From: Heterohyrax brucei
Lineage: Eukaryota; Chordata; Mammalia; Hyracoidea; Procaviidae
Assembly: GCA_028571685.1 (NCBI GenBank)
Contig: CM053142.1
Location: 124,240,796-124,304,795 of the forward strand
Direction: 5' to 3'
DNA length: 64,000 nucleotides
Positions within the stretch are counted from its first letter, which is position 1. Each line of letters opens with the position of its first letter. The notes beneath the pieces were generated by a model. It saw only the letters and a list, made by a program, of their open reading frames with translations. It had not been told where the DNA came from and did not search any database. Made by a program: the position numbers and the translations under genes. Shown here in pieces: positions 11,347 through 22,905 of this stretch.

Positions 11347-13011
11347 ATAGATACTGTTCAGTGACTTGACTTACGCTTTTTACAGTGTGTCGGCATTCTC
11401 ATTATGTCTGTTCTGGTTGTCCTTTGCCTATTGAGCCAGCTTCCTTGTCCTTCCTTACCTTCTCATCTTTGATCTAGGGTGTTGACCGTTAGGTCTCGTT
11501 TAGATGATTGTTTAGAGGAGCACAGTACTCACAGGTGATATTATTTTATGAGCTACTCTGTTACCTGACAGGTGACTGCCGGTCGTTTAAGTTCCAAGTT
11601 TAAAGGGCATCCCAGGGCAGTAGTCTCAGGAGTTCCTGTAGTCTTTGCTGGTCCAATAAGTTTGGCCTTCTTCAGGAATTTGAGGTCTACAGTTTTCTCC
11701 CACACTGTCTGGAACCGTCTGTTGTGTCCCTGGATAGAACATTCTGTAGCAGTAGCTGGGAACCATGTAGTTCTTGTGGTCTCAAGGTAGGTTCCTTTGA
11801 GTTCTCTAAGCTAGTTTCTTCTTTGAGTCTTTAGTTTCCTGCTTTCTTTTTGCTCCAGACACATAGAGATCAGTAATTGTATCTTAGATGGCCATTCTTA
11901 AGCTTTCATGACCCCAGATGGTACTCATCAAACTAGCACATATATAAAGCATTATCTTTATGAGCTGTGTTACACAGTTGATCTGGTTGCCCCTCAAAAC
12001 TGTGGCCTTTATCCTCACGTTCAGTAATCCAGTCCTGCAAGGTGCCAGGTTATGTCTAGGAAGTGTCCGTAACTGTTACCCCCTGTGCTTTATATGTGAC
12101 GCACACACAAATATGTGTATACATTTGCCTGCAGTCATTCCTATACATGAACACCCATATGTTCGTATGTGCTTACCTATATATATATATAAGCATACCT
12201 ATGCCACCAGACACATTTTTTCATTTATTGTTGCAGAGGTATATTGTGTTATGGCTTTTACCATGATTGTCCCTTATTCTTGTGTACTTCATAGTGTCAT
12301 CTTTTAGCTTGGTCAAATTGGGCTGAATTCATCTTTATTCCACATTGTCTTACCGATCACCAAATGTCTACTGTCTAGACGGTGATTGCATATCCCTCTC
12401 CCATTCCTATCCCTGGTAACCAGCAAAGAATGTTGCTTTCTGTATGTATACCTATTCTTGTCTTTTTATAATAGTGAGATCATACAGTATTTGTCCTTCT
12501 GTGATTGACTTACTTCAGTCAGCAGAGTATCCTCCAGAATCACCACGTTGTAGTAGATTTCAAGAATTCATCATTTGTGTAGTGTTCTGTGTGTGTGTCA
12601 CAGTTTGTGTATCCATATCTGTGTATGGACAGTTAGATTGTTTGCATCTTTTTGCTATTGTGAGTAATGAACATGAGTGTGCGTATGTGTCTGTTCATGT
12701 CAGTAGTTTTAGTTCTCTAAGGTATATACTTAAAAGTAAGATTGCTGTATCATAAGGTATTTCTATTTCTGACTTTTGAAGGAAGCACTATACCATTTTC
12801 CATGTGGTTGAACCAGTTTGTAATCTTAACAGCAGTGGAGCAGGGTTTCACTGTCCTTGCAACATCACCAGCATTTGTTGTTTTTGGTTTTTTGGTCAGT
12901 GTCATTTTTGCAGGGGTAGGTGGTATCTCATTGTGGTTTTGACTCCATAGGAAGCATCTTTTCATGTGGCTCCTTGAACATCCTCTTTGGTGAAGTGTTT
13001 CACTCATTTTG
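11347..13011 (-). mobile_element. Old L1, 3' UTR plus ORF2 3' end, antisense
   Basis: The minus strand reads ORF2 C-terminus (about 13011 down to 12440) into a long 3' UTR (about 12440 down to 11350). The antisense ORF2 landmarks gtatttctatttctgac and ggtatctcattgtggttttg are clear. The 3' UTR is of the same family as 44340-45180, including the shared catgaccccagatggtactc-type block. It is 5'-truncated and much diverged. Overlapping + strand frames are by-products. Confidence 0.8.
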
Positions 13012-13014
13012 TAA

Positions 13015-13140
13015 CCAAAATGCTAGCACTTTAAATCCACCAGCCACTCCTTGGAAACCTCATGGGGCAGTTCTTCCCTGGTCTGTAGGATCACTGTGAG
13101 TCAGAATCAATTTGACAGTATTTAATTTACAGTTTTTTAA
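13015..13140 (+). repeat. AfroSINE, head truncated
   Basis: It begins within the head (gtaaccaaaatgctagcac) and continues through atggggcagttcttccctg to gatcactgtgagtcagaatc. Confidence 0.85.
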
Positions 13141-13514
13141 TTTTTTTTTCATTTGTTCACTGTCACTTTGTCAGTTTTGTTGGCCTTAGCATTACCAATG
13201 TATCTGTAAATTTCATTGTACTTCATTCTGTGTGAATAGAAAGTGTGTTTAATTATATCTGATGTAATATTTCGGGAGACACAAGAGGACTTAAGAAAAA
13301 AATATTTTTAAAATGTCTCCTAGTTTAAGAAATAAAGTATTACAGATACAGTTGACTCTCTGTATATACATTTCCTTGTTTCTATTCCCTTTTCTTCTGT
13401 TACCAGAAGAAAGCACTATTCCAAAAGGACTTTTATTCTTTTCTTTTCTTTACTTTCACTACATATTGATCTGTAAATAATATCTACTATTTGTGACACA
13501 TTTTAAAATTTTTA
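13141..13514. other. Intron 1, no recognised element
   Basis: AT-rich sequence with pyrimidine-rich runs. No gene or repeat recognised. Confidence 0.5.
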
Positions 13515-13640
13515 AACCTGACCCAGAGCCGTCAATTCCAACTCAGTAATCCTATAGGACATAGTAGAACCTGGCAGACCTGAACTGCTGACCTTTTAGT
13601 TAGCAGCCATGCTGTTACCCATAGTACCACTAGTGAAATA
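13515..13640 (-). repeat. AfroSINE, antisense
   Basis: Reverse-complement copy: gccgtcaattccaactcagt, then gaactgctgaccttttagtt and ccatagtaccactag. A short internal part is missing. Confidence 0.85.
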
Positions 13641-14636
13641 CTAGTCTCTACAGAGAGCTGTAACTTAAAAAAAGAACTTAAAAGGTAAAATGTGGATCCT
13701 GTTAGTATACTAAGGGTTAAGAGTGCTTTTGAGGGTGTATAAATTCAGTTCTTTGTGTTCACTTATTGAGTCTTGATGATTTATTGATTTTGTTCCAGGC
13801 TATCTCTATTCAGATTGAGAATTTGTAGGATTTTGGCAGGTTTCATAAATTACAGTTTTTACAGTACAATACATCTATATATAAAAGCCTTGAAATACAA
13901 CTTTTTTTATTTGTTTACCTGGTTCATCTAATCTTGTTGCCTTTCATACATGTGCATAACAAGACTACACGTTATTTCTGCAGTAGATTTTCCTGCTTTT
14001 TCTACTTCCCTGATGTTTCCTTGCCACAAAATTCTATACAAGGATAACAGTAACCTTTGACAGATGTGATATCCTTTTTCAGCCAAAGGAAGTGTTGAAA
14101 AATATTCATCAAATGGAAAAGTCTCATATAGTAGTACCGATATATAGAAAGTAGCCACTTCAAAATCTAGGAAAGGGAATTGACCTACAAATTTATGGCA
14201 ACAGATGGATAGTGTCTAGCACAAACCTCCATTATAACTTTTGTAGGACTTATTAAGCACTTTGAGAGTTAAAATTCTATCTTTTAAAATATCTGTAGTA
14301 AATATAAGTAGAATTTTGGTACACTTCCACACATAATTTTTAATGTAAGCTTTATAAATGACACTTTATAGTGGCATCGTCATGTCAGGTCTATATTTCC
14401 ATTTTCTACACAATGTCATTAACTAGTTATGAAAATTAATTAGGAATCTGCTTGTCTATTTTCAAGGCAAAAGCCAGTAAGTACTTATGAAAATTATTGA
14501 GAGTCGTTATCTACTCTCCCCAAAATGAGCATACCCAAATGGTTGTATGTACAAGTACTACCAAACCCTCAAGGAACAGATAATACCTGTCCATGCATAC
14601 TAATTTTTTTAGGACAAGAAGAATAACGAAAGCAAA
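13641..14636. other. Intron 1, no recognised element
   Basis: About 1 kb of AT-rich intron. A 76-codon minus-strand frame at 13928-14158 has no recognisable domain and is not called. Confidence 0.55.
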
Positions 14637-14815
14637 CTCGCTGCCGTGAAGTTGACTGTGACTCACACAGCAACGCCTTAAGAGTTCTGAAGCCATTAAG
14701 TCTTACGGCAGCAGACTGCCACATCTTTTTCCCACAGAAACGCTGGTGATTTTGAACCAGAGACCTTTCAGTTAGCAGCCAATTGCTTTAACCACTGCAC
14801 CACTAGGGCTCCTAG
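14637..14815 (-). repeat. AfroSINE, long form, antisense
   Basis: Reverse-complement long-form copy (ctgccgtgaagttgactgtg, cagactgccacatctttttc, accactgcaccactagggct). Confidence 0.88.
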
Positions 14816-14925
14816 AAGAAGAAATATCACCTTAATTTTGTACAGCAGAATTAAAGAGAAAAATCTTGATAAATTCAGAAAATTTTTATCACATTCAACA
14901 TTTAGTCATGATAGTCTGAATAATT

Positions 14926-15372
14926 GAGTCTCACTGGCAACACAAGAATAAAAAGGGGTGCATCCTGAGATCTCCACTAAAAGACCTCAATTGATGGTCC
15001 AGTGGTTTCGGGGTTCCCCTGGGAGCATGGCCCCTGGCCCTGAGGCTGCCCTTGCCCATAAATCATAACGAAGGTCCACTCTTCGGACACAAACGGATTG
15101 GACTTGGAGATGCAGACTGACCATATATTGGATGCACTTTATGGTTCTGTACATCTATAGGATATCATCCTGCTGACCTCTGGATGGAGGAAGGAGAGTG
15201 GGTGGAGAGGAGGGGAAAGGAGGCTGTTGGGAGGATGAGACATGTATGGAGCAGAGAGGAATAGTGTGCTGTCACCGGACAGGGAGAGCAGTGGAAGGTG
15301 CATATAGGTGGGCATGTAAATTTATACGTGAATGTACATTTTCACTCAGTCATATTAAATAAAAAAAATTTT
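14926..15372 (+). mobile_element. 5'-truncated young L1 insertion (3' UTR end)
   Basis: Sense copy of the distal 3' UTR of the same L1 family as 27.2-27.6 kb: tgcatcctgagatctccact, gaccatatattggatgcact, acatgtatggagcagagagg, ending with an A-rich tail. It is close to the other copies, so it is relatively young. Target-site duplications were not clear by eye. Confidence 0.92.
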
Positions 15373-15536
15373 TTTAAATGTGGATAGAAGGAAACATCTT
15401 TGACTTAAATAGTATTTGTCAAAAGTCTACTGCAGATATCCTACATAGTACTAAAACTTCAAAATTATTTCCTCTGAAAGCAATACCATGGATATTTGCA
15501 CTCACTTCATCTACATTTTAGAAGTCTTAGGCAGTG

Positions 15537-15708
15537 ATCATTGGTGTTGTGCTCCATCAAGTCAGTTCTGGCTGGTAGAGATTCTGTATGACAGCAGAGC
15601 TCCATAGCGTTTCCTAGGCCAAAATCTTCATGTCTTTTGTTCCACAGTGCCACTGGTGCATTTGAACTGCTGACCTTTATCAGCTGAGTGCCACCAGAGC
15701 TCCTGCAG
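15537..15708 (-). repeat. AfroSINE, antisense
   Basis: Diverged reverse-complement copy: ctccatcaagtcagttctgg, tttgaactgctgaccttta, gagtgccaccagagctcctg. Confidence 0.82.
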
Positions 15709-16045
15709 CCAGTAAGTAAGCAAGAAAAGTCAGAACAGAGTTAGAAAGGAAGCCAAGCCAGCCAAGTGCCATCAGGAAAAGATAAAAAATATTATTTGTA
15801 GCAGTGTGACTTTTTACATACAAAAATCCAAGAAAATCTACAAAGAAATAGAATTATGAGTTCAGCAGGCTACTGGATATAAGACTAACCAGTTTTTAAA
15901 ATTAATCATTTATATGCATCAACAACAGTTATGAAACGTCAGAAAAAATAAAATTTATGATAGCAAAAACCTGTAAGTTTCCTAGGCATGAATTATAGCA
16001 AAAATAAATACACCTACTTCTCATGTATTGACTCTGCTTATCCAG

Positions 16046-16570
16046 CTGTCGTGCACTGAATCATGTTCCCCCAAAAAATACATGTAGCAGTTCTACTATG
16101 CCATGAGTCCTAGTGTTGTCTGATGTTCCTGTATGTTGTCAACCTTGCCTCTGTGATGTTAACGAAGGGGTATGGGTGGCATCTGTGCTGATGGGGACAG
16201 GACTCAATGTCAGGACTCAGTATGTAAGATTATATTGTGCTGTGAGGCAATCTCTTAGGATATAAAGGGGAGGGAAACACTCAGAGAATCTGGACCGCAT
16301 ACCATCAAGAAAGAAACAGTGCCAAGAGCAGAGCATGTCCATTGGAAAAGGACCAAGGATCACCTGAGCTTCAGAAACTCCCAATCCAGGGTAAGATTGA
16401 CCACAAGGACCTTCATCCAAAGCCAGCAGAAAGAATCTTCCCCTGAAGCTGATGCCCTGAATTTGGACTTGTAGTCTTCTGACAGAAGACTCATGACAGA
16501 ATAAAAGTTCTGTTTTTAAAGCTGTCCACTTGTGAGAGCAACATTTTATATTTATGGCAGAAGTAAAAAA
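16046..16570 (+). mobile_element. Solo LTR, ERVL-MaLR-like (fossil)
   Basis: It starts near gtgcactgaatcatgttccc with the MLT-type cccccaaaaaatacatg block, has ggatataaag in the middle, and ends with gaataaaagttctg and the tttaaagctgtccacttgtg block. It is related to 1205-1680. It is inserted in the old L1. No internal sequence remains. Confidence 0.72.
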
Positions 16571-16654
16571 AAAAACTACTGTCCAGCAGTTTTGCTCATT
16601 AACAACATATGTCGTGACTGTAACAGATGCTAAGTTGTGAGAAGAAGTAATACT

Positions 16655-16869
16655 GGCTGTGATGGTTGAGATTGTGTGTCAGCATGGCTGGGCCATGATT
16701 CTCAGTGTTTTGGCAGTTATTGTAATAATGTAACTTGGCAGCTATGTATTGGTATAGTCATCCTTCATTTTGTGATTTGATGTGGTCATCCTCCCATTTT
16801 TGCATAATACCAATTTTCTCATAACCTGGTCTTTGGAATCTAAGCATGTTAGTAAGTGAAGAGTGGGCT
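16655..16869. repeat. Unassigned ancient interspersed repeat
   Basis: A block reading tggttgagattgtgtgtcag, then gccatgattctcagtg and ttttgtgatttgatgtggtc. The pattern is familiar from ancient mammalian repeats, but I cannot name the family. It separates the LTR from the resumption of L1 ORF2. Confidence 0.4.
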
Positions 16870-17310
16870 TAATATCTTTATGGGAGAAAATTATAAAACT
16901 TTTTTGAGAGGCATTAAATAATGCCTGAGTAAATAGAGAGATCTCCCATGCCTGTACACAAGCAACTTCCTTATTGTAAAAATAGCAGTTATTTCCAGAG
17001 AACAGGTTCAGTGAAATTCCAATAAAAATTTTTGTGGAATTTGATAAACTGATTCTGCAATTTCACATGTAAAAGCTGATAGCCGCAGATAGCCAAGACA
17101 GTTTGCAAGAACAGCAAGCTGGAGGAAGGGAGAGACTTACCCTAAAAAAAAAAAGCAAGATTAAAATAATGAAGACATTATGAAATTGACACAAGGATAG
17201 ACAAATAGATCAACAGAATAGAAGAAATGCCACATAGTAAGACATTTTCTGTGCAAGAAAGCAAATAAAATTTCAGAGTACCTTGTTTAAAAAGGCAAGA
17301 AAGAAAGCAT

Positions 17311-18118
17311 GAACGTTGTTTTAGTGGGTAGTACACGATTATTTTCTTTATTGAAACTTTAATGTACCAAAACCATTGCTAGTCTAATATATTTTAGTTT
17401 AGAAGAAAAAATATTTTTCTTGAGACTTAACTCTCATCTCTTTTTTCCCTCACAGATCTTAACATTGATGGCTTCAAACCCCTGAGTGTGGGTTTGAAGT
17501 ACTTACTAGGACATACACAAGTCTACATACCCAGCTGTAGAAGTTTAAACTATTGGTGAATGTTCCTTTAAGAATTGTTATTTCAGTGCCTTTGCTTCAG
17601 CTATTTTCATACATAAATGGAGGTTTCATTCTTTTAGAACTGTGTGCAGTAAGCACAGGAATATTAGGATAATGATCTCCTAAAAAAATTTGTTACCTGT
17701 ATTATTACACATGTGATCGTTGAAGATCTCATTAACCTTTACTTTTGATTTTATTTGCAGTAGCACTTGGTCACGTGTAGAGAAAATGTTTCTGGAAAAT
17801 AAAAGAATTGCAAACCAATGGCACAACAGTATTTCATGATAGTTATAGTCAGAATAAATTTGTAGCATCTTTATCTTTTTAGATTTAGATTTTTTTGTGC
17901 TTTCTGTGCTGTTAAATCTGTATTTTGATTTTTCTGTCACTAGTAATCTGATGAGAAGCTAATTCTAGGTATTTATAAATAAGATGAAGATAGTTTCAGT
18001 AGTGCTTATGGTACTCAATCAGAACCAGTGTTGCTCATCCTAATAGATTTTATTGCTGTATGAGGAACAGAGACAGTGTTAATGTTTACTAACATTTGTT
18101 GGTAAAGAAGCTAATTAT
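17311..18118. other. Intron 1, no recognised element
   Basis: About 800 bp without a recognised repeat. A tttttccctcacag acceptor-like string at about 17442-17455 is followed by a short open stretch but has no donor or protein similarity, so no exon is called. Confidence 0.5.
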
Positions 18119-19625
18119 TATTATTAATGCTTTATTGTGCGCTAAGTAAGAGTTTACAATCCAAGTCAATTTGCCGTATAAAACCCCACACAAACATGTC
18201 TCTATGCAGTAGTAGCTTCTTTCCCCACCCTGTGACAGCACACTCCTCCTTTCTACCCTGAACTTCCCGTATTCGTTCAACCAGCTCCTGTCCCCACCTC
18301 CCCCATCTTTTAGACAGGAGCTGCTCCGACCGCCTCATGTATATATTTAAGCCAGGAAATACACACTTCACCTGCGTCACCTATGCCATATAGTTTAGTG
18401 CTGTCTTTGTCTGAAGAGTTGGCTTCAGTACTGGTTTCAGCACTGGGCTGCCGAAGCTATGTCCTCAAGGGACCCTCCAGAATGTTGGACCACATCTGGT
18501 CCTTTGATGTCTAGATCTGTACACCTGTTTTTCTCCTTCTACATCAGGGTCTCTACATCATGTTCCCTGTCAGGTCAGTCATCAGTGGTGGTCAGGCACC
18601 CAGCTGATACAGTTTCCCCTTTCTGTCTCCTGGGCTTACATTTTCCTCGTCTTTGATGGCCTTCACTCTCCTCTGCTCCAGATGGTCTGGAACCAATTGA
18701 TGTCCATAAATGGCAGCTTGCTAGCTTTTAAGACCCTAGATGCCACTCATCGAAATGGGATGCAGAACATTTTCTTTAAAAAAAAAAAAATAATAACTAG
18801 TTATGCCAATTAACCTAGATGTCCCCTGAAACCATGGTCCCCAGGCCTTATCCTCTACTACCCTTATCTTTCAGATGTTGAGTTGTAAATTTATTTTGGA
18901 AACCTCTCAGCTTTGGTGTAGTCCAGCAGTATTCATCTCCCTACTACTGCATGCTGTCACTTCACTTAGTCAAAATCCTAGGTACTGTCTAGTCTATGAA
19001 TACTGGTCTCCTTCTCTCCCATCCCTTGCAACCATCAAAGGTTATTTTATTCTGTACTTAACCTTTTCTTGAGTCCTTATAATAGTGGTCTCAGACAATA
19101 TTTGTCTTTTTGTGACTGACTTTCACTCAGCATAATAGCTTCCAAATGATTCTGTGTTGTCAGATGTTTTCCAGGATCATCATCATTCTTTATCATTACA
19201 TAGTATTCCATTGTGTGACTATACAATAGTTTGTTTATCTGTTCATCTACTGATGTGCACTTAGGTTCATTCCATCTTTTTATAATTGTAGACAGTGCTG
19301 CAGTAAACATTGGTGTGCATCTGTCTGCATGACAGCCCTTATTTCTCTGAGATGTATTTCAAGTAGTGGGATTGCTGGATCATGTGGTATTTCTATTTCT
19401 AGCTTATAAAGAAAGGAACAAATTGATTTCCACAGTGGTTGTACCATTTTACATTCCCACCAGTGATATAGAAGAGTTCCAGTCTCTCCACAACCCCTCC
19501 AACATTTATTGTTTTACATATTTTGGACTACTGCCAGTCTTTTTGAGGTGAGATGATATCTCATTGTAGTTTTGATTTGTATTTTTCTAAAGGCTAATGA
19601 TTATGAGCACTTCCCCTTGTGTCTT
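18119..19625 (-). mobile_element. 5'-truncated L1 with 3' UTR, antisense
   Basis: The minus strand reads the last part of L1 ORF2 (19625 down to about 18990) and a 3' UTR to 18119 where the polyadenylation end lies (cttttattgtgc on the + strand). The 3' UTR belongs to a second family, also seen at 49095-49790 and 58105-58815 (shared gcttgctagcttttaagac and gtctgaagagtt blocks). It is distinct from the family at 26.6-27.6 kb. Confidence 0.88.
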
Positions 19626-20124
19626 TTGAAACTAATTATTTTTGAAGTTTTTTAAAGTTTGATTATAATTATCAACACATGTTTCTTTCAAGAGAACTTT
19701 TCATGTTTCTTCATGTCTGACCACAGTATTTTACAGTTTCTCTTGATTGACAGATAAGATTACTACTTGAATTTCTCTTCCATTGACAGATATTTTCTTG
19801 AATACCTGTTACACTCACTCCTCTTTTATCAGTGTGTTTAGGTTCCAAAGACAAAGTTGTTGTGTGAAAATTGATGTTATGCAGAAATGCAGAATAACTA
19901 CATCAGATTGCAAATCAGAAGATGGCTGCATCACTACATAATTGCCAGACCACTGAGAATTATGGCCCAACCAGTGTGACCCATAACCTTAACCACCACA
20001 GCCAACATTACTCTCACTTTGCACATTACCATTGCACAACATTGTTAATGTGCAAAATAGATGGTGGATTTTTTTGTTATTGCTACAAGTGTAGAATTTC
20101 AGATAATGAGATAGTTGACGAGTA
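19626..20124. other. Intron 1; probable unassigned old repeat
   Basis: Part of this block (about 19850-20120) reads like an old DNA-transposon-type repeat (ggctgcatcactacataatt, catagatggtggattt-like end), but I cannot assign it. The 67-codon frame at 19922 is not a credible gene. Confidence 0.35.
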
Positions 20125-20280
20125 ACAGTGTTAACTTGTTGTTAGGTGCCATCAAGTCAGTTCTGACTCGTAATGACCCTGTGTACAACAGAGTGTAATT
20201 CTGCCTTGTCTTACACAATCCTTGTGTTAGTTGTTATGCTTGAGCCCATTTTTGCAGCTGCTCTGTCAACTGAGTGAGGA
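20125..20280 (-). mobile_element. RTE-clade LINE 3' tail, antisense
   Basis: It opens with ttgttgttaggtgccatcaa, the reverse complement of the RTE 3' terminus, and continues with the antisense C-terminal region (gttatgcttgagcccatttt). It ends 290 bp before USP15 exon 2. Confidence 0.85.
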
Positions 20281-20570
20281 GTAAGTGTACTTAACTTTTT
20301 TCTTTTAAATCATAGTTGTGACTTTTTTTCTTTTTTAATGTGTTGTGGTAATACTTGGCTGTGTGGTAAGAGATTTACAGAACAATAAAAATAATACTTT
20401 ACATGAATATTCTTCCCAAATATTAAATGGCATTACAGTTATTCTCAATACTCATTTGAAGTAGATATGAACTGCAATATAAAATAAGGTGCCAAGAAAT
20501 AGGTAACTTTTTAAATATTCCTTATATTTCTAGATATTTTCATTAACTGATTTCTTTTTTCTTTTTCTAG

Positions 20571-20698
20571 GTACCTAGTTGATAGTCGCTGGTTCAAACA
20601 GTGGAAAAAATATGTTGGCTTTGACAGCTGGGACAAATATCAAATGGGAGATCAAAATGTATATCCTGGACCCATTGATAACTCTGGACTTCTCAAAG
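20571..20698 (+). CDS. USP15: USP15 exon 2 (DUSP domain)
   Basis: Coding exon of ubiquitin-specific protease 15, a cytosolic/nuclear deubiquitinase. It is 128 bp long: the first base completes a Trp codon from the previous exon, 42 codons run from [15 protein letters not shown] to DNSGLLK, and the last G begins an Asp codon completed at 37989. This corresponds to residues about 31-72, the core of the DUSP domain, with the Trp/Phe-rich [17 protein letters not shown] segment intact. The acceptor is a strong ttttttctttttctag. The donor is AAAG|GTCATT, a weak match beyond the invariant GT. From memory the peptide matches human USP15 exactly. Paralogues USP4 and USP11 have a related segment, but the continuing exons fit USP15. 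The first coding exon (about 30 codons) is not in the window. Confidence 0.98.
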
Positions 20699-21124
20699 GT
20701 CATTATTTCCTTCCTTTAGTCAAGCTGTAAAGTTGTAAAAGTATTCATTTTAATGAATATAACATGGGAAAAAATGTAAATGAATTGATAAGTTAGGAAT
20801 TTCTTTGCATTATAAATTTGACCTGAGCAAATCACATTATTCTGTTACAATTGTTACTCTGTATCATGGCAGATCTTACGTTATATTAAGGGTTTACTGT
20901 CTAAACTGTTGAACAAAGAATGTAAGTTATAAAACTATCTAATTTTGGGGAAATGTGTGATATTGCTTAGCTTTTTCTAATGGACACTTTTCAAGTTGAG
21001 GAGCATTGATACCTGTATATGTTGCTGAATTTTTACATTAAGCTTCTGCAACTTCCACTGCTTGTCAGCCTCTCTATACCTTTTATTGCATTTCATTTAA
21101 ATGAAATAAAGCGTAAGTGTGAGA
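20699..21124. other. USP15 intron 2, proximal unique part
   Basis: The donor side of intron 2. AT-rich with no recognised element before the old L1 begins. Confidence 0.6.
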
Positions 21125-21537
21125 AGTGTCACTTCTGGCCAAGGTGGAGTAACAGAGACTCTGATCTGAATGAACTAAAAACCTGAAAAATACATGAAAC
21201 AGTAGTTTTCGAAACATACAACAGCAGGCAACAAAGGACAACTAATCATGAGAGATGGGAAATAAACCAGACGAGTTCTATGTTTACTTCATCTTGTCTC
21301 TTTGAGAGAGTTTCCAAGACACAGCGCAGGGAAAGGAAACCCAGGTACAGCTGAAACCTACTAGAATTTTCAGAGCAGAGTCCCAGAAGAGAACGAGCAG
21401 TGCCGAGAGAAGGGTCTAGGGATCTGCAGATGGTCTGTCTCAAGTCTTCAGCTTTTAATCAGCGCAGGCATGTAAAGATGCACCAGGGAAAGAACAACCT
21501 GAAAGGATTAGAGGGAGCAATCTTTGGGGCTTATGAA

Positions 21538-21673
21538 AAACCAAAAAATTCTAACCTTTTACCATCGAGTCTGTTCCAACTCATAGCAACCCTGTAAGAC
21601 ACAGAACTATCCCATAGAGTTTTCAGGGGTGCCTGGTAAATTTGAACTGCAGATCTTTATGCCACCAAGGTTT
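21538..21673 (-). repeat. AfroSINE, antisense, partial
   Basis: Tail and body in reverse complement (gagtctgttccaactcatag, gtgcctggtaaatttgaact), with part of the tRNA-like head deleted. Confidence 0.85.
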
Positions 21674-21909
21674 GGGGTAGGAGACAGGGGCTTATATATG
21701 AGCAGGAATAGTGTTCCAGTATGTAAAAAGGAAAATCTCATAATTCACAGAGTTAATTAGTAGTGAGGATGGCTTTGCATGTGTATAGAATGAAATTAAT
21801 CCTAGACTAAAAGCTGCTCTGGTCCTACTTAACCTGAGCATATCAAACTATATTTAACTGTATCTCAGAGCAAAGACTGCTCAAAGGAATACAAAAATGT
21901 GTGGTATTA

Positions 21910-22073
21910 AAAAAAAAAAAGCCCTGTTGCTGCTGAGCCAATTCTGACTCCCAGTGACCCTGTAAGACAGAATATAATACACCATAGATTTTCTAAGGAG
22001 TGTCTGGTGGATTTGAACTGCTTACCTTTTGGTAGTAGCTGTAGCTCTTAACCACTGCACCATCATGGTTTCC
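21910..22073 (-). repeat. AfroSINE, antisense
   Basis: Complete reverse-complement copy preceded by an A run: gctgctgagccaattctgac, ggatttgaactgcttacc, cactgcaccatcatgg. Confidence 0.9.
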
Positions 22074-22376
22074 GTATAGTATATGACAAAAAAATTGTAA
22101 TGTGTGGGATCTTATCCAGTATTACCTGGCTCCCAGACAAGCAGGAAAATATGACCTACAATTAGGGGAAATAGCAACCTTTTAAAAATCAAAAAGAATG
22201 TAGAAAATGGAAAAAGGAAACAAAGAATGATGGGAGAAATGAAAAACACATAGCAAGGTGATATGTTTATTTAAGGTACAGGCTATAAGATTAGATTGAA
22301 GTTAAGACCCAACTATTCTGTGTTTAGAAAACCTACTTTAAATATTTCAAAAGTAAACAATCAAAATAGGTATGCT

Positions 22377-22905
22377 GTGCTGTGGTGAGCAGAATTCTAA
22401 GAACAACTCACCCTCATGTAGAATGCTCTCCATTTTGAATGTGGGTAGAACCTTTGAGTAGCATAAAAAGTCACTTCCAAATTATGCAGGTGAGTTTAAT
22501 CTAGTAACAGGAACCTTTTCAAAGCAGAGAGCTTTCCCTGGCTGGTGGCAGAAGATGAAGTCAGAGATTCCAAGCATGAGAAGAACTCTTCACACTATTG
22601 CCAGTTTGAAGATGGAGGAGAGAACCATGTGAAAAAGGAGGAAAGCAGCCTGTAAGGAAAGGGTGAGGCTTCTAACCAACAGCTAGCAAAGAAACGGAGA
22701 CGTAAGACCTACAGCCACAAGGAACTGAGTTCTTTCAACCTTCTAGAAGACTATGGAAGTGAATTCTTCACCAGAGCCTTCATAGTAGAGCTAGCCCTTC
22801 CAGCATCTTGACTTCAACCTCTCAGATCTAAGCAGAAAACTCAATCAAGCCGACTTGAACTTCTGATTCACAAAACTGTGATATAGGTCACTTTTTAATA
22901 ATAGA
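22377..22905 (+). mobile_element. Solo LTR, MLT1-like ERVL-MaLR (fossil)
   Basis: The layout of an MLT1-type LTR is visible: the tggtgagcagaattctaag opening, a ggtggcagaagatgaagtc-like middle, and the closing catcttgacttcaacctctc block. It is strongly diverged, older than the MaLR-like copies elsewhere in the window. It lies within the old L1, between its 5' UTR and ORF2 remnants. Confidence 0.65.

Larger units (their letters stand above)
15735..17310 (+). mobile_element. Old L1 ORF2 fragments, sense, interrupted
   Basis: Sense L1 ORF2 remnants around 15830-16045 (the ggatataagactaaccag and tagcaaaaacctg region after the RT catalytic box) and 16870-17310 (ccaataaaaatttttgtgg, agccaagacagtttgcaaga, cagaatagaa). 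The two parts are consecutive in ORF2 and separated by an LTR (16046-16570) and a second unassigned block. They are heavily decayed. Confidence 0.7.

Noticed and set aside
12179-12192. Short (AT)n run as a regulatory or repeat element
   Set aside because: Very short, inside an antisense L1 3' UTR; no evidence of function.
11960-12307. 115-codon + strand frame
   Set aside because: It lies in the antisense of an L1 3' UTR; no protein features, and composition explains it.
17442-17520. Possible extra exon after tttttccctcacag
   Set aside because: The acceptor-like string is good, but no matching donor, no conserved peptide and no place for it in known USP15 transcripts.
1-20570. USP15 first exon or CpG-island promoter
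   Set aside because: No GC-rich segment or MAEGG-type start was found; the whole stretch is AT-rich intron and repeats.
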